From Labia minor (lineage: Eukaryota > Arthropoda > Insecta > Dermaptera > Spongiphoridae), in contig OY720350.1 in the NCBI GenBank assembly GCA_963082975.1, forward strand, positions 45,276,734 through 45,340,733: a stretch of 64,000 nt of DNA, in the 5' to 3' direction. The notes under the pieces are model-generated. The model was not told the DNA's origin. It saw only the letters and a list, made by a program, of their open reading frames with translations, and did no database searches. Numbering within the stretch: the stretch's first letter is position 1; each line of letters starts with the position of its first letter. Shown in pieces: positions 1-12,100 of this stretch. Both the position numbers and the translations under genes were made by a program.

Positions 1-896
1 CCTTCCTCTATCATTTTTAATTTAAAAAAAAGAAAATTATATTGTGTATATGTTATTATAATAGATATTTATGTGGACAAAATGTCAGAAAGTCTGACTT
101 GGGTATTGTAATTTTTAAAAAAAAGAAAATAAGGGAGGCTAAAGGAATTTTCCGATGTTGGCACTACCGAATCGGACCCCCACTCTTTGTTTTTGAAGTT
201 TATCTCAGACCTCAACATACAACCCTCATTCTCAGTATATTGACATCCGGTTCTCACTATACAAGATTGAACCTCCATCTTTTATTGGAGAAATGTGTAG
301 TGGTTTTATATATATCTAATTTAAAATTGATTTTCTTTAAAATTAATTTATACCTTTCCTCAAATCCTAATTTGGATTTGCATTACAAGCGGATGAGTCT
401 TTCACACGCCATTTCTAGCGTTTTGATTCGGTTTTCGCCACTGGAAAGTTCCTTTTTCATGAATCATTACAATCAATTATTTGCCATATTATGTTAATTT
501 TTGTTCTTTACTTTAATTAAATTATATATTTTTATCTTAAGATTAAAATCAAAATTCGATTGCCTTTTCTATTTCTTTACCATCCTTTCAATCTAATTTC
601 TTTCATTTGGATAAATTTTTATTATATTATTTATTTGCCAGGTACCTTCCAGTCTTCCTTTCAAAGAAGTCCGATTAGCCTTATCCGATCCTCATTCCAT
701 TAATTTTGCATATTTTCTAAAAAATATTGCTGGCGACACACACGGTCAACCTTTTTTCCTTGTCTTTGATTCAAGACTTATCCCTTACTAATTAAATTCA
801 TATTATTATCATTTCCAAATTTTCCCATACCATTTATCAATAAACCTAGGCGAATGCCTCCGTATTAATCCAGGCGAACCCCACCTCGCCCCCTCA
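1..896. other. AT-rich left edge, no gene recognised
   Basis: No exon with convincing splice sites is visible on either strand. The next exon of the minus-strand NRF-6-like gene should lie here or beyond the edge, but I could not place it. A short inverted repeat (TCCGAT at 151-156, ATCGGA at 171-176) sits in a slightly GC-richer patch of unknown origin. Confidence 0.4.
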
Positions 897-1195
897 AACG
901 TTTTGAATTTTTTTCCTCTAAACTAACCGTAAAAATAAAAATATATGTTTGATAGTTTCACATGATTAAAAATTGCATAAAACTCCTATATATAGAATTT
1001 CAGCTTGATTGAATCGCTGAAAGTACCTGAATTAATTTTTTAACACGACTGCAAATCAACCACGCGCTGGTTTAATATATATTTTTTTATTTTTTAATTT
1101 ATAATTAATTAAATTTAATTTAAATATAATATTTAAATATATTTATTTTTTTAATTCAATTCAAATTGCGAGATAGTCGAGTGGAGACACTCCAG
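897..1195 (+). mobile_element. Family A Helentron-like element, 5'-truncated copy (A1)
   Basis: This is the right half of family A. It starts near the stretch before the conserved ACCGTAAAAATAAA segment and ends with the right asymmetric repeat GCGAGATAGT and the hairpin GAGTG-GAGA-CACTC plus CAG. The left end, microsatellite and core are missing. It lies in the intron downstream of the third NRF-6-like exon. Confidence 0.8.
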
Positions 1196-1353
1196 ATTTA
1201 TTTTCTAATACAAACTTTTATTTATTATAAAGCTTACGTGTGATTTATCATTTATGATTTTAAAAGGTAAAAGGTAAATAAATAAGTTTAATATTTTTTT
1301 TATCAGAATTTAAATAATTATTAAAATAATAATTTATCAGTTTTATAACTAAC

Positions 1354-1562
1354 CTTGATGATTGGCCATGCGCTTTTGTTATCGTGAATATTGATATCTT
1401 CAGCATCGTCAATTTCAATCTTAGCCAAACAATATTGGCCAGAAATTGGTCGTTGGTATTTATCCAATGCCGCATGGATCCCTAAACATTCATCAAAATT
1501 GCCTAATTGGGCAGTTGCACCAGCTATGATGCCATTTGGAAGTTTGGCGGAAGCATCGAACA
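1354..1562 (-). CDS. NRF-6-like protein, third coding exon
   Basis: This exon encodes 69 codons plus two bases that complete a Met codon begun in the preceding exon. The acceptor is a T-run ending in TAG (AG at 1563-1564) and the donor is GTTAGT (1353 down to 1348). The translation contains DASAKLPNGIIAG, GNFDECLGI and GQYCLAKIEID. This is the pattern of the extracellular N-terminal domain of nose-resistant-to-fluoxetine proteins (Asp-Ala-Ser-x-Lys, Gly-x-Phe-Asp-Glu-Cys, Gly-x-Tyr-Cys). Family knowledge: these proteins continue into a multi-pass acyltransferase-3 membrane domain, which would lie in further exons left of the window. The exon ends in phase 0 after Lys. Family assignment is from motif recognition, not a search. 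Confidence 0.85.
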
Positions 1563-1638
1563 CTAAAAAAAATACCAAAATTAATTAAATTAAATAACAT
1601 AATAAATAGATAAATAAGGAACCAAGGTAATTACTTAC

Positions 1639-1773
1639 TTTGTACTGCCCAAAGGGTGAATTGGGATAATTCTTGTAGGAAAAATGCACTTTGATTACGG
1701 CATAAGGGATTAATAGCATTATTGGACAAGGAAGGCAGAAAGTGGGTTGCAAGAACGGTAAGCAGTGCACCAG
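1639..1773 (-). CDS. NRF-6-like protein, second coding exon
   Basis: This 135-bp exon consists of 2 bases, 44 codons and 1 base. The acceptor is TTGTTTAG and the donor is GTAAGT starting at 1638. The translation includes NPLCRNQSAFFLQELSQF and then LWAVQ, the usual lead-in of the NRF domain (a Cys, then a helix ending Trp-Ala) to the Asp-Ala-Ser motif. Its final A joins TG of the next exon to give Met. Its first two bases need one base from the exon upstream, which is exactly what the 17926-18328 exon supplies. Only a 76-bp intron separates it from the third exon, in contrast to the 16-kb intron before it. Confidence 0.85.
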
Positions 1774-2194
1774 CTAAACAAAGAAACAAAAAAAAAATAA
1801 TTAGTTTTTGCTAAATTCATAAATTTATTATTTTTTAATACTAATTTATAATATGATATTACATAATTTCGTTAAAAAAAATTATTAACTTTCTTTAATT
1901 ACTTCTATAAAAATAAATACATTTTTATGCTTATTTTATGTTTGGTTTGTATTGGTCGTATTTGTGAAAAGATAAATGACTTAATAGAGGTCAATGAATG
2001 TCAAAATATTACTGTAATATTCTTAATTAATCTTATATAAATCACTGTAACTCTTTTTCCAAGTTCATAGTTTTTTTTTTTTTTGATAATGCACTTATAA
2101 AGGAAGAAATTAAATATTTACATAAAAATAAATAGATTCAAATTATTAGTTCAAAAAAATAGTTCTGAAATTTAGAGCAAAGGTAATTTAAAAA

Positions 2195-2350
2195 CAGGAG
2201 TGGGGAAAATTTAATAAGATTCATTAATTTTTTCTTATTTATGCTCGATCGACCTTTCTTTTAAGCGGCCTTCGAAAAAATGTTTTTTTATGCTGCGCGA
2301 TTGACTCCGAAAGGTCTACAATCGACTTTCAAACTGTTTTCCTAGCCCTG
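2195..2350. mobile_element. Possible hAT-type miniature element
   Basis: The ends CAGGAGTGGGGAAAA and TTTTCCTAGCCCTG form an imperfect inverted repeat of hAT type. Inside are further mirror motifs (GATCGACCTTTC near 2248 and GAAAGGTCTACAATCGAC near 2310). No clear 8-bp target duplication is visible, so the call is tentative. Confidence 0.4.
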
Positions 2351-2407
2351 ATATAATGATATATTATATAATGAATTAATTTTCAACGAACTTTTAGTTC
2401 GTTTATA

Positions 2408-2718
2408 AAATCTATTTGACTGTGTGTCTGTCGCCAAAAATTTTCGAATTTTTTAAATTTTGATTTTGGATTCGAGTAGAGCTTAAAAAAGTGTTAGTGT
2501 AAAGAGGTTTTGTTTTTTTAAAATTCGGTTTTGAGAACATGGTCAATATTATTTCCCATATATTATAACTTTGACCGCCGATTTGACCATGTTCCCAACC
2601 GAATTTTAAAAAACCAAGACCACTTTTCAATTACACTTTTTTAAGCTCTACTCGAATCTAAAATCAAAATTTAAAAAATTGTAAATTTTTGGCGACAGAC
2701 ACACAGACATATAGATTT
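2408..2718. mobile_element. Foldback element with about 150-bp arms
   Basis: The sequence reads AAATCTAT, then TGTGTGTCTGTCGCC and a long AT-rich arm carrying GATTCGAGTAGAGCTTAA. The reverse complement of the same series ends at 2718. The arms pair almost throughout, leaving only a short centre near 2560. It could fold into a long hairpin. No coding capacity is seen. Confidence 0.7.
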
Positions 2719-3704
2719 AATATTAAAATTTATATTTATATATTGTAATTATAAATCTTGAAAACATTTTAATAAACATTGTTTCTTATTTTGATTAAAA
2801 TTACATTTTCATTCCCTGTAAATTAAATAATTTTATTTCATTTAAATAAATATCTATTTTTAAATATTTTTTGCTCTCTCCTCTCTCTCTACATTATTTA
2901 TCTAATTCTCACAATATATTAAGATCATAGAAATTGGAATTATTTATGCAATTTTGTGATAAATAGGAATAAAAGTTCGTTGATAGTAATGATTCCTAGC
3001 ATTCCCAGGTGTTTTATATTAAAAAATTCATAGAACAAAACAAAAGTTTAAAATTTAAAATTAAGTGAAATACTTTTTCAATGAATGTATCCACCTTAAG
3101 TTGATTAACTAACTACCTATATTTAGTTAAACTTTTTTTAACTCATTATCTAATTTTTACTTTTACAGAAAATAAACAAGATAGTTTAATTTGCAATCAC
3201 CGTAATAATTTTGTAATATATCTTTCGCAATTAGTGTAGCATAAAGTTTACAGTAATTTTTAGGTTATATTAACTTAGTCTTCATTTGTTTTTAGATTAA
3301 TGCATTGGTTATTTAATTACATTTCTTAATATGTTGAATATTGGACAATTTAAATACTTATATTCTTAACTAATTTTATAATTATTTATATATAATGGTA
3401 TTATAGAACAGGATGGTCCAGAAGCATTTATTTACCTAAACTGAAAAAGTTACATCCAGGATGATAATGGAATTCCATTAATTTATCATATCAACAATAA
3501 AAAATGACAAATAAATAAATTAAGAACCCTCTTTAAACAAAAATATATCTATGAAAAATGTCAAAATATAGTAGTACTATTCCAAATAAAAAACAATACA
3601 GATAGGATCAAAATGTCTAACAAATTTTGGTGGTTAACAGATCGAGTGTCACCATGCCAATAATTATTGTGTATATTTTAAATATAAAAAATATATATAA
3701 AAAT
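2719..3704. other. AT-rich intronic sequence
   Basis: No gene or bounded repeat is recognised. The 15-mer ATAGAACAGGATGGT near 3404-3418 recurs near 5111-5125, on the far side of two family A copies, and may mark an older interrupted repeat. Confidence 0.4.
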
Positions 3705-4256
3705 CTGGAGTGCCTCCACTCGACATTCTCGTAAATTTGAATTGGATTAAATATAACATATATTTTATTTAAATTAAATTATAAATTAAAATTAATAAAT
3801 AATATTTATTAAACCAGCGCGTGTTTGGCTTTGTTGATGGCACCACGTCACGTGTTGGCGCGTGATTTGCAGTGTTAAAAAATTAATTCCGGTACTTTCA
3901 GTGATTCAATCAAGCTGAAATTCTATATATAGCAGTTTTATACAATTTTTAATCATGCGAAAAACTATCAAATATATTTTATTTATTATTTATTTTTATG
4001 GTCACTTTAGCGGAAAACAAATGAAAAAGTGGTAGGTAAGACCCTCTTCCAGATGAGCTACATTTCTCAAAAGTTGATAGCAAATTACGAATTATGAATA
4101 ATACACATGTACCAAATTTCATTATTCTAGCTCAAACCGTTTTTGCGTAATCTTGTCTACATAACACACATAAACACACATTTTTCTCAACATGAGTGAA
4201 AATCACTCAGGAACCTTCAATTTTCGTGATCGCAATATTATCTCTGGCGAGATAGT
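3705..4256 (-). mobile_element. Family A Helentron-like element (A2)
   Basis: The copy runs from CTGGAGTG (hairpin end) at 3705 to GGCGAGATAGT at 4256. It includes the CACGTCACGTG segment, the TATATATAG core and a short ACAC tract. About 40 bp near the left end, between the GAACCTTCAA and TTTTCGTGATCG motifs, are missing compared with the copy at 11155. It is in head-to-head inversion with the next copy. Confidence 0.9.
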
Positions 4257-4498
4257 AAAAATAAGAAATTTGTATCCCAAATCCCTCCCCATCCACCCTC
4301 CCCCTATAAATACTTCCCGCCAATCTCCACCAATACACTTTATATATAGCCTTGTCCTAGTCAGTAAGTCAAATAAAGATTATTAAAAAAAGTATAATAT
4401 AAATACTTAATGCAAGACAATCTAAAAATAAAAATTGTAAATATATACTAATTACGACCATGAAATGAAATGAATGTAAAAATTATTGTAAACTTTTT

Positions 4499-5034
4499 AC
4501 TATCTCGCCAGAAGGTTGAGAAAAATGTCTGTCTGTGTGTGTGTATGTTTGTGTGTATGTATGTAACCAAGATTACGCAAAAACGGTTTGAGCTAGAATT
4601 ATGAAATTTGGTACATGGGCATTATTCAAAATTCATAGTTTTCTATCAACTTTTGAAAAATGTAGTTTAACCGGAAGAGGGTCATTACCTACAACGTTTT
4701 AATTTTTTTTTCCTCTAAAGTGACCGTAAAAATAGAGATATATGTCGGATAATTTTTCACATGATTAAAAATTGTATAAAACTGCTATAGATAGAATTTC
4801 AGCTTGATTGAATCGCTGAAAGTGCCAGAATTAAATTTTTAACACTGCAAATCTCACGCGCCAACACGTGACATGATGCCATCAATAAAAAGAGCCAAAC
4901 ATGCGCTGGTTTAATAAATATTATTTATTAATTTTAATTTAAAATTTATAATTAATTAAATTTAATTTAAATATAGTATATTATGTTATATAATCCACTT
5001 CAAATTGCGAGATAGTCAAGTGGAGACACTCCAG
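4499..5034 (+). mobile_element. Family A Helentron-like element (A3)
   Basis: The copy starts with ACTATCTCGCCAG directly after a T-run and ends with the hairpin GTGGAGACACTCCAG. Sequence just inside the left end is deleted (ACTATCTCGCCAGAAGG jumps straight to the TTGAGAAAAATGTC motif). A GT-rich microsatellite follows at about 4531-4563. Confidence 0.9.
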
Positions 5035-6129
5035 CTAATTTGTTATGTTATGTGATAAATAATTTTTTATATATCACAAATTGGCTAATAAACATACTTT
5101 TTAAAACTAATATAGAACAGGATGGTAACTTAATAATGTAGTTATAGTCCTTCCTGGTCCCCAGACTTGAAGTCGAGAGATTGAACCTTACCAGCTTCAT
5201 TTAAATTTAAGATTTAAAAATTAATTATAAATAAATGTGAAGAAAGCTAAAATGGGTATAAAGAAGTAACCAAGTCCAATAAAATTTTTAAAAAAATGAT
5301 ATTATGTCTATAATTTATAAATAATCCAAAAATTTGTTTTATTAAAACTTATTATTTCATTTCTTTCACACTGATATTTAAATTTAAATTTAAAATAACC
5401 TTGTTTTTAATTGTTATGGATATCTTCCATTTTACTGCAGATATTATAGTTCATATCACAAAAATCTTAATTAATTAAAAAAAAAAAACATTTTGCTTTT
5501 TATTACTGCGGTTCTTATTTAAGAAAAATGTTTTAAGCAAGGAATTTTCTTTCGTTCTTATCTTTTACAAATATATATTATTTTAAAGATTAATATCAGT
5601 AGATGATTACTATTAATTTATAAATTCAACCTACATTTCTTTAATAATGGTTTATTATAATTTATAACAAGGTGTTCACATATCACATATATTATTATAT
5701 TATCTCTTGTATTTCTAGCTATTTGAATATATAATAGAATAAATATTTTTTTCTTTTCCATTAGTATCATCATCAAACTTTCAAACTTAAATTACCCACA
5801 TTACCTAGAGTTGTATTAATTCATAAATTTGAATATTATATTTATGTGTACCCTTATATTTTTTTTTAATAATCACTGTATTATGAAATAAATTTTCTAT
5901 TTGAAAATTACCACTAAATATATCAATTTCATTAATTTACAATAATTATAATTTTAGAATGGTCATATAGGTTAAATGAAAATGGAAATTTAATAAACTT
6001 AGTTATAAAGTTTAATGAGAAATTTTCATAGAATGTTTATGGCTTTAAGAAAAATATTTACTGGAAGTATTTTAATTTATTTTTCTTTTTGCAATTCTTA
6101 TAATATCTATTAGTTTAAAAGGATAAAAG
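5035..6129. other. AT-rich intronic sequence with a weak transposase-like scrap
   Basis: Mostly AT-rich. Near 5148-5195 the plus strand reads SPSWSPDLKSRD in one frame, vaguely like the SPDLNPIE block of Tc1-type transposases, but too short to call. Confidence 0.3.
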
Positions 6130-6222
6130 GGGAAGAAAAGCTCCGCACCATAAACTCCAAATGCTATCAAAGCTTGGCTTACTAAACTTTTATAGTAAAT
6201 TCCATGAAGGAGAATCTTTATA
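6130..6222 (-). pseudogene. Short LINE reverse-transcriptase scrap
   Basis: One minus-strand frame reads GIYYKSLVSQALIAFGVYGA, which resembles the thumb-region block of R1- or Jockey-like reverse transcriptases (bulky IYY...YGAE). No other part of a LINE is recognisable around it. Low confidence. Confidence 0.35.
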
Positions 6223-6342
6223 ATTTCACTTATACACATATATATACTTCGATTTTTATTATTAGAATGTCAGGGGCTCATTGTATCTAATAGAATGGTT
6301 TTCATCTTCCAAAATAAGTTTTAAAATGTAAACTAATTTATT

Positions 6343-6911
6343 AATAAGGTGGCCAGGTCCGAACCGACCGACGGTTTGAAGTAAATTAATTTCAAATAAT
6401 TTTAATATATCTATTACTGTAATAAAAAACAGATATGAATATAACATAAATATTTTTAATTTTATTTTATTTATAATATATATGTAAGAATGTGACGTCA
6501 TAAATGACTGGATGACGTCATATAATTTTAAATTAAGAAAAAACTAATAACGATGATTTTTCTCGACGATAAAACCAATGATTCGTGATGATATGTAAAA
6601 AATCTCCTCATGTGAAATTTGGTATGAAAATAACCCTTCCCTTCCTATCGTCGATCGCTAATACTACCGCTTCCGGTTTCCGGATTTGCACCAAATCAAT
6701 TCAACATACTGATGCATTAAGTAAATATAACAAATTTCATCAAAATCCGTTGAGCCGTTCAAGCTGTACACACGGACGGACAGATGGACAGACATCATGC
6801 TAAAAATACTTTTTTCTGTTAAGAAAATGCATGATTCGTGGAGATATGTAAAAATCTCCACTTGTGAAATTTGGTGTGAAAACAATACCTCCCTTACTAT
6901 CGTCGGTCGGT
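6343..6911 (-). mobile_element. Family B Helentron-like element (B1)
   Basis: The minus-strand copy ends at 6911 with the left terminus ACCGACCGACG, followed outwards by a T-run. The right end near 6343 keeps CCGTCGGTCGGTTCGGACC but has lost half of the hairpin. It contains the GTCC/TGTC microsatellite (about 6772-6796), the GAAATTTGGTA core, two CRE-like palindromes near 6493-6520 and the internal repeat of the left end. Confidence 0.9.
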
Positions 6912-7378
6912 AAAAATGTTAAATTATAATTTTAATTAAATAATTTATTAAAAATACCAATTTGTCATTAATATTTTTTAAAGTAGTTTTATAAATTTTA
7001 AGGTAAATAATTTAAATTTCCAATATTTATGTAAAATATTTAACTACCTATAATCAATTTATAAAATAATTATTTATTTAAAAGATGAATATCCTTCAAA
7101 TATGTTCAAAGGAAAAATATTTTACTAATATAAAAACTAAAATAATAAGGTAAACATTGGAAAATGAATCAACAATTTTTTATCGGAGATCTAAAATGCT
7201 CTTTAATATTTATTATACATTTATTTATTTAGAAATGAAATTGTTTCAATACTATATTACTACCAAAAGTTCATTCACGATTGACTTCTTTTCAAATAAA
7301 AACAATTATTTTAATATTTAAATACAAATCTTTAGTAATATTTATTATTTTTGAGAAATTATTTAGATATTTATCATT

Positions 7379-7949
7379 ACTATCTAGCCAGAGATAGTAT
7401 TGCGATCACGAAAATTTTCGATGTTGAGATTTTGACTTTTTTAAAAATTTTGAAAGTTCCTGAGTCATTTTTCACTAAGGTTGAGAAAAATGTCTGTGTG
7501 TCTGTGTATGTATGTAACCAAGATTACGCAAAAACGGTTTGAGGCATTATTCAAAATTCATAGTTTTCTATTAACTTTTGAGAAATGTAGTTCATCTGGA
7601 AGTGGGTCATTATCTACGAATTTTCATTTTTTTTTCTCTAAACTGACCGTAAAAATAAAGATTATGTTTAATAGTTTTTCACATGATTAAAAATTGTATA
7701 AAATTACTATATATAGAATTTCAGCTTGATTGAATCGCTGAAAGTACCGGAATTAATTTTTTAACACTGCAAATCACGCGCCAGCACGTGACGTGGTGCC
7801 ATCAACAAAAAGCCAAACACGCGCTTGTTTAATAAATATTATTTATTTATTTTAATCTATAATTTATAATTAATTAGATTTAATTTAAATATTATATATG
7901 TTATTTAATCCAATTCAAATTGCGAGATAATCTAGTGGAGATACTCCAG
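7379..7949 (+). mobile_element. Family A Helentron-like element (A4)
   Basis: The copy has the intact left terminal hairpin ACTATCTAGCCAGAGATAGT, a TGTGTCTGTGTATG tract, the CACGTGACGTGG segment and the right end GCGAGATAATCTAGTGGAGATACTCCAG with two substitutions in the right asymmetric repeat and hairpin. About 20 bp of the core (GCTAGAATCATGAAATTTGG) are deleted. Confidence 0.9.
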
Positions 7950-8074
7950 CTAATTTTTTCATAATAATTGATAAATTTAACTTCTGTTATTATGCAGTAA
8001 AAGGGCTCATTTATATAAAATTTTTTTCCAATAGTATCACAATTTAAATATATAAAAACAGTATTTTTTGCAGG

Positions 8075-8330
8075 TTGAACTAAATAAGTGTGAGGCGTGG
8101 TCTATGACTTTGGAGAAAGAAATTAGATTTAGCGTATTTGGAAAAAAGATTCTTTATATAATTTATGACTGTTGAAGATGGATGAGAAAAAGGTAAATCC
8201 ATTTTGAAGAGGACGTATAGAAAGGGAGAGAATAGTAAGAGTTAGATTGAGATTGAACATATACAAGGGATAGAGACTGTGAGGGAATTGTTGTAGTCAA
8301 GAACTTTAGCAATATAAGGATATATAGACG
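8075..8330 (+). pseudogene. RTE-like LINE reverse-transcriptase remnant
   Basis: A plus-strand frame reads EAWSMTLEKEIRFSVFGKKI, like the SETW(T)LTKEDERRL-x-VFERKI block near the C-terminus of RTE-like LINE ORF2. Stops follow soon after, so it is decayed. Family by motif only. Confidence 0.45.
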
Positions 8331-9438
8331 GATATATTATAATTATTTTTTTTATTTAATTAAAAAATAAAATGAAAACTCGTTATTTATGGAAAACATC
8401 ATAACATCTTAATATCAAAAATACATAAATATATATAAGAATTTTTTTTATTCTATTAAAGTATAATTAAATTTTACTTATTAACATTTAAATATAATAA
8501 GTAAGGAAAAAAATAAAATTATTTATAAATTTCCATTATTAACAAAAAAAAAAAAAAAAAAGAAAGAAATTAATTGATCTTGGGATTTAGAGAAAATAAT
8601 CGAGGAGTTTCCACTGTTTCATTTTAATGAAATGGTTTAATGAAAAACCCTTAGCTCACTTCTGTTAAGTGACTGGAAAAAAAGTGCACCCGATTAAATG
8701 AAAGCTCATTGAGAGTGAACAAATGCGAGAAGGCTATTTTTTTCATCGAAGAATTTTCAGATCAAAACAAAGGGGCAATTTCCTTTTTAAAATAAAAAAA
8801 GTCATGAAGCCCTTATTATTTATTAAATGATCAATTAATTAAGAAGTATTAAAACAAATATAATCAATGAAATGTTCGGTTCATTAACCCATTAAAAATT
8901 TTATTTTTCTTTTTATAATGAAATGCAGTAATTCTTAGTTATTATTGCAATAAGTATTCAAAATAAATATAAAATGTACGTTTGGTTAGGTATTAAGTAA
9001 TTATGAATGAACCTGTTAGATAACCATCCAATACGTCGGTCCAAAAACACCCGACACATGTAATAATATCGTTAACCATCGCGCAATCTCCCGTTATTGC
9101 ATTACAAAGAATATTGGAAAAAGGAAAGGTTCATGAACTAGATAGAAGCTGGACCCACTGAGATGGCTTTCGAAAGAATGGCAAAAGTTTCTTCATTTAG
9201 CAAATCGAATTCTTTTCAACTTGAATCGAAGCTTAGTTCAATGCTAGAATAAATTCTGATACATATATTATATTTTATATAAATCGTTTTTTTTTTTTGT
9301 ATTATTAAAATAATATTAATTTATAAGTATTTTAATTATTATTTTAGAGAAAGTAGAACATTTTAGTGTTGATGAGATCGCAAAAAAAGATGATTTTATA
9401 CGTTATATCAAAAATATTATTTAATAAAATAAATAAAT
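8331..9438. other. AT-rich intronic sequence
   Basis: Contains an A-run near 8544-8562 and a slightly GC-richer part at about 9030-9240. No gene or bounded repeat is recognised. Confidence 0.4.
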
Positions 9439-9881
9439 CTGGAGTGTCTTCACTCGACTATCTCGCAAATTTGAATTGGATTAATTATAACATATATTTT
9501 ATTTAAATTAAATTATAAATTAAAATTAATAAATAATATTTATTAAACCAGCGAGTGTTTGACTTTATTGATGGCACCACGTCACGTGCTGGCGCGTGAT
9601 TTGCATTGTTAAAAAATTAATTCCGGTACTTTCAGTGATTCAATCAAGCTGAAATTCTATATATAGCAGTTTTATACAATTAATCATGTGAAAAATTATC
9701 AAACATATATCTTTGTTTTTACGGTCACTTTAAAGGAAAAAACATCAAAATATTGTAGGTAATGACCCTCTTCCGGTTGAGGTACATTTCTCAAAAGTTG
9801 ATAGAAAACTACGAATTTTGAATAATGCCCTTATACCAAATTTCATGGTTCTAGCTCAAACCGTTTTTGCGTAATCTTGTC

Positions 9882-9913
<32 letters not shown>

Positions 9914-9965
9914 GACATTTTTCTCAACCTTAGTGAAAATGATTCTGGAACATTCGCAATACTAT
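9439..9965 (-). mobile_element. Family A Helentron-like element, left end damaged (A5)
   Basis: The copy runs from the hairpin end CTGGAGTG at 9439 through the CACGTCACGTG segment and an (AC)n tract (9890-9912). It breaks at CGCAATACTAT, so the outer half of the left terminal hairpin is gone. The AAAATTTTCG block before it is also deleted. Confidence 0.85.
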
Positions 9966-10374
9966 TTTGTAAAAGATGAACAAATTATATACAATAAAAA
10001 ATATTGAAAATAGAAAAAAGAAGACCGAAAAATAGAAAAAATCCAAATTGTAAATTTATAATGTGAAAATTAAAAATTTATATATATATATATATATATA
10101 AGTTAAATATTTAAAACACTCTTTTAAAAATAAATTAATAATATTAACACTACTCAGAAATTAAATAAATATTATTTTAATATTTATTTATTTTTTTTAT
10201 TGATTTACAAGAAAATTGAACCAGTCATAAGACCGTTTTACAATATTATTTGAACAATGCAAGATAATTAAACTTTGTGTGAGTTTGACACCGCAGAAGT
10301 GGTCACAACTAATTCTTTAATAAATTTCCATTTATCACTGGAGGGGGAGTAACACTCATAAAGTTTTTTTCACT

Positions 10375-10740
10375 GAATCGGCGGGTTTAGTTCGTTTAAG
10401 TCGTCCCAAAATTTCATTGTGGATTAAGAGACGAGAAGCCAGGAGATTGGGCTGATTTTTAAGGCGAAGTTCATGTCTCTCGGACATTGCACTTCTTTCT
10501 TCAATAATGGTATTCATTTTTAGATCTCAATCAATATCTTTATCGCTTCAATACCATGGACCATTAACAATACTACGTAGCACTTTAGTTTGGAAAGTTT
10601 GAATTATTTTTATATTTGAATTTGCACTACAACCCTACAACTGTAGTCCATAAGCCCAAACAGGTTTCAAAATTTGTTATATAGCAGTAGTTTGTTGTGA
10701 ACCGAGAGTTTAGAATTATTACCAATGAGCCATTCCATTT
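10375..10740 (-). pseudogene. Jockey-like LINE C-terminal remnant
   Basis: Read on the minus strand, frames in succession give SKLSVHNKLLLYN, then FGLMDYSCR, and near the end PNLLASRLL and GRLKRTKPAD. This is the order of the C-terminal reverse-transcriptase region of Jockey-clade LINEs, as in the better-preserved copy at 58797-59162. It carries several frameshifts and stops, and is 5'-truncated. Confidence 0.65.
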
Positions 10741-10968
10741 TAGATCTCACTACTTTTAGATGTTTTCTTTTTATTTTTATACTCAGAAATTAAAAGAATA
10801 TTATTTTAATATTTATACATACATATATTCTCAATATATATAACTACTATTTATGAATATTCCCAAATATTCAAAAGAGCTAAAACCCAAAAACTGTCGA
10901 AAAATAATTTATATTCATAACTATTTTATTAATTGTTGCAAAATAAATGTTATTAAATATTTTAATCC

Positions 10969-11110
10969 ATTTGTATTTTATTGATTGTTGCCATGAAATT
11001 TTCGACTTTTACAGTTCCATCAGGTTTTAGAAGCTCATGATACACCACATTTTTCTGGTCCCACCAAACATCGACAAGCATTCGATGTGTGTTCAATGAC
11101 TTGATGTATA
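10969..11110 (-). pseudogene. Mariner transposase fragment
   Basis: The minus-strand frame includes HRMLVDVWWDQKNVVYHELL and KPDGTVKVENF, the catalytic-domain block of mariner transposases around the second Asp (WWDxKGVVYxELLKPxxTV). Only about 45 residues remain. A family A copy begins 45 bp away at 11155. Confidence 0.75.
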
Positions 11111-11154
11111 TTAAATATATTTGACAGATGGCATCCCAACCAAACAAAAAAAAG

Positions 11155-11778
11155 CTGGAGTGTCTCCACTCGACTATCTCGTAAATTTGAATTGGATTAA
11201 ATAGCATATATTATATTTAAAAATTTAATTTAATTAATTAAATTATAAATTAAAATTAATAAATAATATTTATTAAATCAGCGCATGTTTGGCTCTTTGT
11301 TGATTGCACCACGTCATGTGTTGGCGCGTGAGATTTGCAATGATAAAAAATTAATTCCGGTACTTTTAGCGATTCAATCAAACTGAAATTCTATTAATTA
11401 ACAACAGTTTAATACAATTTTTAATCATGTGAAAAATTATCAAACATATATCTTTATTTTTACGGTCACTTTAGAGGTAAAAAAAATCAAAACGTTGTAG
11501 GTAATGACCCTCTTCCAGTTGAGCTACATTTCTCAAAAGTTGATAGAAAACTACGAATTTTGAATAATGCCCATGTACCAAATTTCATTATTCTAGCTCA
11601 AACCGTTTTTGCGTATTCTTGTCTACATACACACACACACTCACACATACACACACACACAGAGACATTTCTCTCAACCTTAGTGAAAATGATTCAGGAA
11701 CCTTTAAAACGTATAAAAACATCAAAATCTCGACATCGAAAATTTTCGTGATCGCAATACTATCTCTGGCGAGATAGT
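11155..11778 (-). mobile_element. Family A Helentron-like element, near full length (A6)
   Basis: This 624-bp copy has all landmarks: CTGGAGTGTCTCCACTCGAC hairpin end, right asymmetric repeat, CACGTCATGTG segment, microsatellite (11631-11660), TCGACATCGAAAATTTTCGT block and left hairpin ACTATCTCTGGCGAGATAGT. It shares about 140 bp of sequence beyond its left end with the copy at 29283. Confidence 0.95.
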
Positions 11779-11920
11779 AAAAATTAAAGCTAGTTCACAA
11801 TGAATGTCTCTTATCCATTTATATCTTTTGACAAGAAAATAAAGATGATACCGTTGAGTTGTAATGACAAATTTACAGATCTATCTATAGACATCTATGG
11901 CGCTTATGAACTCCAAAGTT
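11779..11920. repeat. Block shared with 29903-30043, next to family A left ends
   Basis: The block starts with AAAAATTAAAGCTAGTTCAC, contains GATGATACCGTTGAGTTG and ATCTATGGCGCTTATGAAC, and ends near ACTCCAAAGTT. It matches the sequence next to copy A11 almost base for base, while the opposite flanks of the two copies differ. Confidence 0.85.
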
Positions 11921-11967
11921 TTAGCAGCATTCAAATTTCTCCAATTGTCTCTATTCTGATCTAACTT

Positions 11968-12063
11968 AAACCACACACACAAATCCTATTCTTCCAATTT
12001 GCTAGCTACATTTCTACAAAATATTTGGGACCTTTTATAATTTTGTAATATGTCCGACTTAAA

Positions 12064-12100
<37 letters not shown>

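Noticed and set aside
10962..11207. 81-codon frame as a whole gene
   Set aside because: Only the C-terminal 45 residues resemble mariner transposase; the N-terminal part runs into a family A element.
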